Position numbers and translations under genes: made by a program
Notes under the pieces: model-generated
What the model saw: the letters and a program-made list of their open reading frames with translations, nothing else
Told to the model about the DNA's origin: nothing
Databases searched by the model: none
Shown: one piece after another, positions 17,354 to 24,325 of the stretch
How positions within the stretch are numbered: the first letter of the stretch is position 1
How the letters are laid out: each line of letters begins with the position of its first letter
Source of the DNA: Kribbella pittospori
Lineage (GTDB): Bacteria; Actinomycetota; Actinomycetes; Propionibacteriales; Kribbellaceae
DNA length: 64,000 nucleotides
Assembly: GCF_004331465.1 (NCBI RefSeq)
Contig: NZ_SJKB01000004.1
Span: forward strand, 434,001 to 498,000
Direction of reading: 5' to 3'

Positions 17354-19267
17354 TCAAAGCGCCAGGTGTGCGGCGCGGTAGGTGTTTCTGGTCAGCCGCA
17401 GCTCGAGCCGAATGGTCCGGCCCGGCGGCATCGTCACTTCGAGTCTGTTGCTGTCGACAACGACCGTGCGGGTGCCCGGCGTCGGCGGCGGTGAGGTGTA
17501 CGCCGGGGACGGTCCGGGGTACGCGCCCGTCGCGGTGGACACGGTGGCCTCGTCGATCCGGTCGGTGCCGAAGCTCCCGGCCTGGACGATCACGCGGCGG
17601 GTCTGAGTCGCGGACAGGTTGACCAACTGCAGGCAGGTCCGGTCCGGCTCGACCGTGTCGACCAGTGCGGCGACGTCGGCCGGCAGACCAGGCCGTCCAC
17701 GGTCGGGATCGAGGTACAGGACCCGAAGCGGCAGCAGTCCACCGTTGTACAGGAGCTGCGGTGTGCCGGTGGTCAACTGCAGCAGGGCTTCGGTCGCGAC
17801 CGGGTTGTGCCGCTGCCAGTGATGGATGTTCAGGTCGGCCGGATCGGTGGTGTCCACCGCCATCAGATCCATCCGGCGTTGCACCTGCGACAGCGCGACG
17901 CCCAGCATCGCCTCTGGATAGCCGGGGTTGTCCCCGGCGAGGTAGGCCAGCCAGGGTGCTTCGTGCCCGGCGTCCTCCTTGTTGCGGAAGTCACGGACGG
18001 TTCGCCAGTCATAGCCGCTGCGTTCCCTCAGTTGCCGGAGCCGATCGCGGTCCGAGGACTCGAACCCGGCCTGCCACAACCAGATCGGCAACCCGAGCTG
18101 CGGCGGCTGGTAGTCGAACCAGCCGTCGTCTCCATGCCGATTCGGGATCAGCAGAGTCGGCTTGGCGCAGTCGTCGCCGAGCTCGGCCTGCCAGCGGTCG
18201 CGGATACTCAGCTCGGTCTCGTCGACCGCGCCCGTGATGCCGCGCTCGTACAGGTGGTCGAGCAGGTTCCTGGCGATGTCGAGCCGCGTGGAGTCCCCGG
18301 TCAGCACAGCGCCGTTCAGTGCTGCGATGCACGCGGCCGAGCCGACGCTGTAGACACCGTGCGGCCAGTTCCAGCCGTAGTTGGCGCCGTACCAGCGGCC
18401 GTCGTGCAACTCGCCGACGATCCCGCTCGGCCCGACGTTGTCGGGGACCAGCCCGTCGTTGGCTGCGGCCCTTTCCTGCCAGGCGTCGAGGTACTCCAGC
18501 GTCCACGCGGCGAAGCGATCGTTGTGATCGTAGAGCCAGGCGTTCGCGGTCAGAGTGGTCGCCGCGAGGTTGACCGCGCTGTCGCCGGCACCCTGACGCC
18601 GGATCATCTCCGCGCCCATCAGGTCCGCGTTCGCCGGATCCTTCAGGTCGTCCCAGCTGGTGATCCCCGGTACGCCGGCCAGCGGCAGCCCGAAGATGCG
18701 CATGTTCGTCAGGTCGGCGCCGTACGTCCGCCACTCGTCGTTGATACCCCAGCGCGGACCACCACCGCCGTTGTGCGGTGCGCGGATCGTGCGCGTCGCC
18801 GGGTCGTAGTTGCCCGCCGGTGAACCGGGGAGGTAGAGCTCCGCGAACCGGTACGCCCGTTCGCGGAACACCTCGTCGCCCGGATCGGCCGCACACAAGG
18901 CGTAGAAGAAGATCATCGACTCGCCGATGTGGAACCAGTCGTACCCGCGCTCGAACTCGTCGACCAGGAAGCCCAGGTCGGTGAGCTGGCGGGTGACGCC
19001 TTCCCAGTGCCACTTGGCGACGTCGATCAGGTCGTCCGCACCGCCGAGCTGGTAGAGCACGGGCCAGTTCACGAACGCTTCGTAGAAGTCGTCCGCACCG
19101 TCGCGGCTCTGCACGGGTCCGGCGTACCGGAGGCTGCCGTCGGGCAGGCAGTACCGTTCGCGGAACAGCCACCAGCCCTCGTCCATCACGTCGAACAGGC
19201 GGCGCTGCATGATCGCCCACGCGGGCGGGGTGCCGATCGGAGTCTCGGCAACAATCGGTTCGGTCAT
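17354..19267 (-). CDS. uncharacterised protein, probable alpha/alpha-toroid enzyme
   Basis: 637 residues, ATG at 19267 overlapping the permease stop (ATGA). No export signal. Residues 10-480 are rich in aromatic-tipped helices (FDVMDEGWWLFRERYC, GYDWFHIGESMIFFYALC, YGANYGWNWPHGVYS, WFDYQPPQLGLPIWLW), which is the look of an (alpha/alpha)-barrel hydrolase, lyase or isomerase. About 150 C-terminal residues look like a beta-sandwich (LQLVNLSATQTRRVIVQ). I do not recognise a named family. The neighbours are a sugar permease and an RraA-like protein, so cytoplasmic processing of an imported oligosaccharide is the simplest idea, as inference. Confidence 0.55.
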   Translation of the reverse strand: MTEPIVAETPIGTPPAWAIMQRRLFDVMDEGWWLFRERYCLPDGSLRYAGPVQSRDGADDFYEAFVNWPVLYQLGGADDLIDVAKWHWEGVTRQLTDLGFLVDEFERGYDWFHIGESMIFFYALCAADPGDEVFRERAYRFAELYLPGSPAGNYDPATRTIRAPHNGGGGPRWGINDEWRTYGADLTNMRIFGLPLAGVPGITSWDDLKDPANADLMGAEMIRRQGAGDSAVNLAATTLTANAWLYDHNDRFAAWTLEYLDAWQERAAANDGLVPDNVGPSGIVGELHDGRWYGANYGWNWPHGVYSVGSAACIAALNGAVLTGDSTRLDIARNLLDHLYERGITGAVDETELSIRDRWQAELGDDCAKPTLLIPNRHGDDGWFDYQPPQLGLPIWLWQAGFESSDRDRLRQLRERSGYDWRTVRDFRNKEDAGHEAPWLAYLAGDNPGYPEAMLGVALSQVQRRMDLMAVDTTDPADLNIHHWQRHNPVATEALLQLTTGTPQLLYNGGLLPLRVLYLDPDRGRPGLPADVAALVDTVEPDRTCLQLVNLSATQTRRVIVQAGSFGTDRIDEATVSTATGAYPGPSPAYTSPPPTPGTRTVVVDSNRLEVTMPPGRTIRLELRLTRNTYRAAHLAL

Positions 19268-20142
19268 CCCTTGGTCGCCCCCGCAGTCAGGCCGCTGATC
19301 ACGTGCCGCTGCAGCAGCACGAAGACCACCAGCAACGGGGCCACCGCGAGCAGCAGCGTCGGGAAGACGACCGTGTAGTCGGTCGAGTACTGGCTCACCG
19401 CGGCGTACACACCGGTGGTGACCGTGTAGAGACCGCTGCCCGGGCCGAGGATGATCTGCGGGTTCACGAAGTCGTTCCACACCGAGAAGGTGTTCAGGAT
19501 GACCATCGTCACCACGGCCGGCTTCATCAGCGGGAACACGATCGACCAGAAGATCCGGTGCTGGCCGGCTCCGTCGACGGCGGCCGCTTCATCCAGGCTG
19601 GCCGGGATCGTCATGATGTAGCCGGCGTACAGGAAGATCGAGAACGGCAGGGTCAGTGTCGTCTCGAACAGCACGAAGCCCGGGATGGTCCCCATCAGCC
19701 CGAGGAACTTCAGCGTGTAGACGACCGGGATGACCAGCACCTGGCTCGGGATGAACGTGCCGGCCACGAACAGCAGCAGGAGCATGCGGTAGCGGCGTTC
19801 ACTGCGGCGCGCGATCACGTACGACACCGGGCCGGCCAGCGCGACGGACAGGACGTTCACCGAGACCACGAACAGCGCGGTGACGGCGTACCCCTTGAGG
19901 ATGTTGAAGTCCGGGTTCGTCCAGGCCTTCTGCAGGTACTGCGTCGTCAGTTGGTCGGGCGACAACGAGAAGGGGTGGGCCAGGATGTCCTGCTGCGACT
20001 TGAACGCGCTGACCACGAGCAGGTACATCGGCACCAGCATCAGCACACTGGTCACGATCAGGAACGCGATCCGGCCGGCGCCCTTGGTGCGCAGCGGCTT
20101 GAACTGCACTGTCGCCACTCGAGGCATGCGAATGGCGCTCAT
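19264..20142 (-). CDS. carbohydrate ABC transporter permease (MalG type)
   Basis: 292 residues from ATG 20142, which overlaps the upstream permease stop (ATGA); longer in-frame readings upstream lie inside that permease gene. Hydrophobic segments start at IAFLIVTSVLMLVPMYLLVV. The EAA loop reads EAAAVDGAGQHRIFW and the C-terminus is LLQRHVISGLTAGATKG, both standard for MalG-like permeases. It forms a pair with the MalF-type permease and the lipoprotein directly upstream. No ATPase gene is adjacent. Confidence 0.92.
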   Translation of the reverse strand: MSAIRMPRVATVQFKPLRTKGAGRIAFLIVTSVLMLVPMYLLVVSAFKSQQDILAHPFSLSPDQLTTQYLQKAWTNPDFNILKGYAVTALFVVSVNVLSVALAGPVSYVIARRSERRYRMLLLLFVAGTFIPSQVLVIPVVYTLKFLGLMGTIPGFVLFETTLTLPFSIFLYAGYIMTIPASLDEAAAVDGAGQHRIFWSIVFPLMKPAVVTMVILNTFSVWNDFVNPQIILGPGSGLYTVTTGVYAAVSQYSTDYTVVFPTLLLAVAPLLVVFVLLQRHVISGLTAGATKG

Positions 20143-21008
20143 CCTTTCACTCCCTGATCCGCTCTGGATCGCAGCCGCGCGACCGTCAGGGCGAGTCCGG
20201 CGGTGACGATCATCAGTACGACGCTCTGCGCCGACCCGAACCCGAGCGCGTTGTTGTGGAAGGAGTCCCACAGAATCAGGTACGCCGCCGTCTGCGTCGA
20301 ACCGGCCGGTCCGCCGCCGGTCAGCGACACGACCAGGTCGTACGTCTTCAGCAGCGTGACCAGCGACAGCACGAGGTTCACGGTGACCACCGGCGCGAGC
20401 GCCGGCAGCGTGACGTTGCGGAAGGTCTGCCGCGCCGACGCCCCGTCGATCCGGGCGGACTCGAGCAGATCCTTCGACACGGTCTGCAGGCCGGCGAGGT
20501 AGAGCACGACGTTCACGCCGAACCCGGCCCACACCAGTACGCCGATCAGACTCGCGAGCGCCCAGTGCGGATTGGACAAGAACGGCAACACCTCAGCGCC
20601 CTTGGTGGTGAGCCAGCCGTTCACGACACCCGACGTACCGAGGACCGCGCTCCACAGGAAGCCGACGACCAAGGCACTGAGCACGTGGGGATAGAAGAGG
20701 ACGACGCGGAAGAGCGAGTTGAGCCGGGACGCACCGTTCACCAGCAGGGCGAAGCCGAGACCCAGCACGCTCAGGAGGACCGTTCCGACCGCGGCGATCA
20801 CCAGCGTGACCCAACCGGCCCGGAGCGCCTCCTCGCTCTTCGCGAGGTCGAGGTAGTTACGCAGGCCGACCACCACCGGGTTCGCGCTGTACCCGTTCCA
20901 GTCGGTCAAGCTCAGATAGACCGAGAGACAGACCGGGACGACGAGCATGACGACGAACAGCACCAGGGCGGGACCGACCATACTCATCGTGGTCAGTCGC
21001 GCTCTCAC
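20139..21008 (-). CDS. carbohydrate ABC transporter permease (MalF type)
   Basis: 289 residues from GTG 21008, which overlaps the stop of the binding-protein gene (GTGA). It has six predicted membrane segments (first one MVGPALVLFVVMLVVPVCLS), the WNGYSANPVVVGLRNY loop typical of MalF-like sugar permeases, and an EAA loop ESARIDGASARQTFRNVTLP. It is the second gene of the large minus-strand array. Confidence 0.92.
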   Translation of the reverse strand: MRARLTTMSMVGPALVLFVVMLVVPVCLSVYLSLTDWNGYSANPVVVGLRNYLDLAKSEEALRAGWVTLVIAAVGTVLLSVLGLGFALLVNGASRLNSLFRVVLFYPHVLSALVVGFLWSAVLGTSGVVNGWLTTKGAEVLPFLSNPHWALASLIGVLVWAGFGVNVVLYLAGLQTVSKDLLESARIDGASARQTFRNVTLPALAPVVTVNLVLSLVTLLKTYDLVVSLTGGGPAGSTQTAAYLILWDSFHNNALGFGSAQSVVLMIVTAGLALTVARLRSRADQGVKG

Positions 21009-22273
21009 GACTTCGACCCCATCCACCTGTCGATGCGGGTCGCCACGTCCTTCGCGCTCTTGCCGGTGTAGAGGCTCTGGACCGCCTTGTTCCATTCGCC
21101 GTTGAACCCCGACGGCAGCGTGTTGGCGCCGTACCCCTCGCCCTGGGCGACACCCTTCGGCGCCTGGTCCAGGATGTCCTGCACCTGCTTGCCGAGCGGC
21201 GTCAGCTTGTCGGTGAAGCCCTTGCGGAAGTTGCCGTCCTGCGCGAGCTGACTCTGTACGGCGGCTTGGTCGGTGACCAGGAACTGGACCAGCTTCACGG
21301 ACAGGTCGCGCTGCTTGGTCGACTTCAGCACCATGTACGGCGCGGCCATGGTCACGCCCTGCGGTCCCGGGTACGGCTGTCCGGCCTCGGTCGGGGCGGC
21401 GAACACGCCCAGGTCGAAGGTGGGTTTCTGGCTCTCCGCGGTCCGGACGAACCAGCTGCCCATGACGTACATCGCGGACTTGCCGGTGAGGAAGTTGGTC
21501 TGCGCGTTCACGTCGTCGAGGCCGAGCGCGTTCTTGTCGACGTACCCGCTCTTGATCCAGGACTCGTAGCGCTGCAGCAGCGGCAGCATGCTCTGGCCGA
21601 CGCCGAGCTGCTTGGAGCCGACCTGCTGGTACCAGTCCGGGTGCTTGGTGGCGATCGACGGGTCGCTGAGCTGCAGCAACTGCAACCCGGTCACGTAGTC
21701 ACCGGCCGTCTGCAGCGGCAGGTAGCCCGCCGCCTTCAGCTTGCCCATCGCGGCGGTCAGCGCGTCGAGGTCCTTGGGCGGCGCGGCGATGCCGGCCTTG
21801 GTGAACGCGTCCTTGTTGTAGAAGACCAGCGACTGCGCCTGCTGGCCGACGCCGACGGTGTAGACCTTGCCGTCCAGCGCGGCCTGCTGCGCCAACGGGG
21901 TGTCCTTGGTCCAGGCCTGGTCGGTCAGCTCGAGCATCTGCGGCGCGAGAACCTTGTCGGCCATCAGCGTCTCGACCACGTCCGGAGCGTTTCCGGCCGC
22001 GAGCAGCTGCGGCAGCGAATCCTTCACGCCCGAGCCGGTCGGCGCCTCGATCTTCACGTCGACGCCGGGGTTCGCGTCCTCGAACGGCTTGACCAGTCCC
22101 TCCCAGTACCCCTTGGTCAGGTTGGGCGTGATGTTCACCAGCATCCGCACCTCGCCGGTGGCGGCACCGGCCGAACCTTCATCGTCGAACCCGCCACCAC
22201 CACAGCCCGCCGCGCCCACCAGGATCACGACTGACGTCAGCAGACCGAGCTTCCGCCGCACCGAACGAGACAT
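21005..22273 (-). CDS. extracellular sugar-binding lipoprotein of ABC importer
   Basis: 422 residues. Signal sequence VRRKLGLLTSVVILVGAAGC with lipobox Cys24, followed by a Gly-rich linker. The mature part has the family 1 binding-protein pattern (PFEDANPGVDVKIE, QLLAAGNAPDV, KSAMYVMGSWFVR, NGEWNKAVQSLYTG). A GAGGAGG ribosome site precedes the ATG. It is the first gene of the array that also encodes two permeases, three secreted beta-helix proteins and CoA enzymes, so its ligand is probably the product of those beta-helix proteins. The ligand itself is not readable. The promoter must lie in 22274-22449, shared with the GntR-type gene. Confidence 0.93.
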   Translation of the reverse strand: MSRSVRRKLGLLTSVVILVGAAGCGGGGFDDEGSAGAATGEVRMLVNITPNLTKGYWEGLVKPFEDANPGVDVKIEAPTGSGVKDSLPQLLAAGNAPDVVETLMADKVLAPQMLELTDQAWTKDTPLAQQAALDGKVYTVGVGQQAQSLVFYNKDAFTKAGIAAPPKDLDALTAAMGKLKAAGYLPLQTAGDYVTGLQLLQLSDPSIATKHPDWYQQVGSKQLGVGQSMLPLLQRYESWIKSGYVDKNALGLDDVNAQTNFLTGKSAMYVMGSWFVRTAESQKPTFDLGVFAAPTEAGQPYPGPQGVTMAAPYMVLKSTKQRDLSVKLVQFLVTDQAAVQSQLAQDGNFRKGFTDKLTPLGKQVQDILDQAPKGVAQGEGYGANTLPSGFNGEWNKAVQSLYTGKSAKDVATRIDRWMGSKS

Positions 22274-22383
22274 TCCGGGTCCTCCTCAGATCAACCCGGC
22301 GTCGGGGGCGGCCGGGCGTCGTTATCGAGTGACGATGCAGAGGAGCGCGCTCAAGTGTCAACGTATAAACGGCAAACTGGACG

Positions 22384-22396
22384 TTCTGAGTCAGAA
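22384..22396. promoter_or_regulatory. candidate operator in the divergent importer/GntR control region
   Basis: TTCTGA-G-TCAGAA is a perfect 13-bp palindrome located between the divergent starts at 22273 and 22450, 54 bp before the regulator gene. It is the most symmetric element in this 176-bp region and the natural candidate site for the adjacent GntR/FCD regulator. Binding is inferred. Confidence 0.5.
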
Positions 22397-22449
22397 GTCA
22401 GTGCCATATAGGGTCGACAGAACGACGTGAGCCGGGTCACCATGCAGCC

Positions 22450-23568
22450 ATGCCCGATGCCGGAAGACCCAAGTCGCCGCTGACTCTGTCGTCAGCCGAG
22501 CGGGCCGCGCTGACCCATCTTGCCTCGGGTCCGCAGACCAGCGCAGCGATGCGCCTGCGCAGCCGGATCGTGCTCGCCTGCGCGGAGGGTGAGTCGAACA
22601 AGGACGTCGCGGACCTGCTCGCGGTCACGCCGGGAACGGTCGGCAAGTGGCGGCGGCGGTTCCTGCGGATGGGGATGGCCGGTCTCGACGACGGCATGCG
22701 CAGCGGCCGGCCCCGGATGGTCGACCGGATCCAGCTCGGCGCGATGGCGCCAACATCGATGGCCGATTCCGGACACCTGCCGTCGACGCGCGAGATCGCG
22801 GCGACGTACGGCGTCTCGCAGTCGACCGTCTCGCGCCGTCGCCGGGAGGAACTGCACCGGCATCGCACCGGCGGCGGCGGGCTGGCGTTGCACGCGACGC
22901 AACCCGCTCCCCCGCCGTCGAGTGAGAACGAACTGCTGTCCGATCGTGTCTACGAGGCGATCCGCGGCTGGATCCTGTCCGGCGAACTCGCGCCCGGCAT
23001 GCGCGTGGTCGAGTCCGAGATCGCCCGCGTCCTCGGCACCAGCCAGACACCCGCCCGGGAAGCGGTACGGCGCCTCGCCCACGAGGGACTGGTGACGTAC
23101 CGGCCGCGGCTGGGGAACTTCGTCACCGAGATCTCGCAGGTCGAGGCCCGCGAGGCGCGCGAGGTCCGGGTGCTGCTGGAGAGCGCGGCCGCCCGGCGTG
23201 CGACCGGGAACGTCCCGCAGGCGGAGCTGGACCTGCTGCGGATCGAGGTGCAGCGGATGACCGACGCCGCCGACCACCACGACATCGGTGCGTTCCGGGA
23301 GGCCGACCTGCGCTTCCACCGCCAGGTCCTCGCGACCAGCGGCAACTCGATGCTGCTCCGCGTCTGGCGCACCCTCGAGCCCGCGCTGTGGAACCTGCAG
23401 GTGGTCTCCAACGCCATGTACGCCGGCGACTGGGGCCTGATGGCACGGCGGCACCTCGATCTGATCGAGGTGCTGTCCGGCACCGACCCCGAGGACTCCG
23501 CCCGCCTCTTCTCCGCCCACGCCCGCGGCGAGAGCTCGATCACCAGACCCGCGGGCCGCCATGATTGA
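22450..23568 (+). CDS. GntR/FCD regulator with N-terminal IS630-transposase-like HTH domain
   Basis: 372 residues, about 130 longer than usual FadR/FCD regulators. Residues 10-90 (LRSRIVLACAEGESNKDVAD, TPGTVGKWRRRFLRMG, GLDDGMRSGRPR) match the helix-turn-helix head of IS630-type transposases. Residues 105-140 (REIAATYGVSQSTVSRRRRE) look like a second HTH. Residues 160-230 are a normal GntR winged helix (RVYEAIRGWILSGELAPGMR, QTPAREAVRRLAHEGLV). Residues 230-355 are the helical FCD ligand domain. No transposase catalytic domain follows. It is divergent from the ABC/beta-helix array and overlaps the amidohydrolase gene by 8 bp, so it probably controls both sides in response to a sugar acid or similar ligand. 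That role is inference. Confidence 0.85.
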   Translation: MPDAGRPKSPLTLSSAERAALTHLASGPQTSAAMRLRSRIVLACAEGESNKDVADLLAVTPGTVGKWRRRFLRMGMAGLDDGMRSGRPRMVDRIQLGAMAPTSMADSGHLPSTREIAATYGVSQSTVSRRRREELHRHRTGGGGLALHATQPAPPPSSENELLSDRVYEAIRGWILSGELAPGMRVVESEIARVLGTSQTPAREAVRRLAHEGLVTYRPRLGNFVTEISQVEAREAREVRVLLESAAARRATGNVPQAELDLLRIEVQRMTDAADHHDIGAFREADLRFHRQVLATSGNSMLLRVWRTLEPALWNLQVVSNAMYAGDWGLMARRHLDLIEVLSGTDPEDSARLFSAHARGESSITRPAGRHD

Positions 23569-24325
23569 CGCTCACGTCCACGTCTGGGACATCGAACGAC
23601 GCAAACTGCCGTGGCTGCCTCCAGGTCATCCTCTCCGTCGTGACTTCACGCTCGACGACCTGTCCGATGATGACGTCGTACTGGTCCAGGCCGATGCGGA
23701 TCCCCTGGAAGTCACCGACCTTCTCGACCTGGCTGCCCGCACCCCGTCGGTTCTCGGGGTCGTCGGCTGGTTCGACCTGCTGGATCCTCCGGAGTACTTC
23801 CCCGAGGACCCACGGCTCGTCGGCATCCGCAGTCCGCCCGTTGACCAGACCGACCCCGACGTACTGATTGATCCCGCGCACGTGCGCGGCGTACGGGCCG
23901 CCACCGCTGCCGGCCTCGCCATCGACCTCCTGCTTCGACCACCCGCCCTGATCGGCGCCGCACGCCTCGCCGAAGCGGTGCCCGACGCACGCCTGGTGCT
24001 TGACCACCTCGGCAACCCGCAGACCGCCGACACCACCTGGCGCACCGGGATGAAGGCCCTCGCCGCCGCGCCGAACGTGACCGTGAAGCTCTCCGGCACC
24101 GCCCACCTGCCGCCCGACGACCTCGCCGAGCTCGTCGACGTGGCCCTCGATCTCTTCGGCAGCGACCGGTTGATGTTCGGTTCGGACTGGCCCGTGTCCA
24201 CGCTGTCGGCCGGTCGTTCCGAGGTTGTCCGCCGTACCGCTGATCTGCTCCCCTCCGCCACGCACAACGACGTGTTCCGCGGCACCGCCCAGCGCACCTA
24301 CCGCCCCAGGGAGACCGCCCCATGA
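23561..24325 (+). CDS. amidohydrolase-family sugar lactonase (fuconolactonase/rhamnonolactonase type)
   Basis: 254 residues starting MIDAHVHVWD, the metal-binding HxH near the N-terminus. Later signatures are RLVLDHLGNPQ (His) and LMFGSDWPV (active-site Asp), the pattern of the COG3618 amidohydrolase-2 group, whose known members open L-fucono-, L-rhamnono- and related lactones in the cytoplasm. It is slightly short for the group. It overlaps the GntR-type regulator by 8 bp and the GH95 gene by 4 bp (ATGA), so an oxidative route for L-fucose, L-galactose or L-rhamnose released by those enzymes is likely. No sugar dehydrogenase or dehydratase lies directly beside it; the SDR in the divergent array could fill the first role. 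Both statements are inference. Confidence 0.8.
   Translation: MIDAHVHVWDIERRKLPWLPPGHPLRRDFTLDDLSDDDVVLVQADADPLEVTDLLDLAARTPSVLGVVGWFDLLDPPEYFPEDPRLVGIRSPPVDQTDPDVLIDPAHVRGVRAATAAGLAIDLLLRPPALIGAARLAEAVPDARLVLDHLGNPQTADTTWRTGMKALAAAPNVTVKLSGTAHLPPDDLAELVDVALDLFGSDRLMFGSDWPVSTLSAGRSEVVRRTADLLPSATHNDVFRGTAQRTYRPRETAP

Noticed and set aside
22450..22860. An IS630 insertion sequence
   Set aside because: Only the HTH head is present. There is no DDE catalytic region, no terminal inverted repeats were seen, and the frame continues into a complete regulator.
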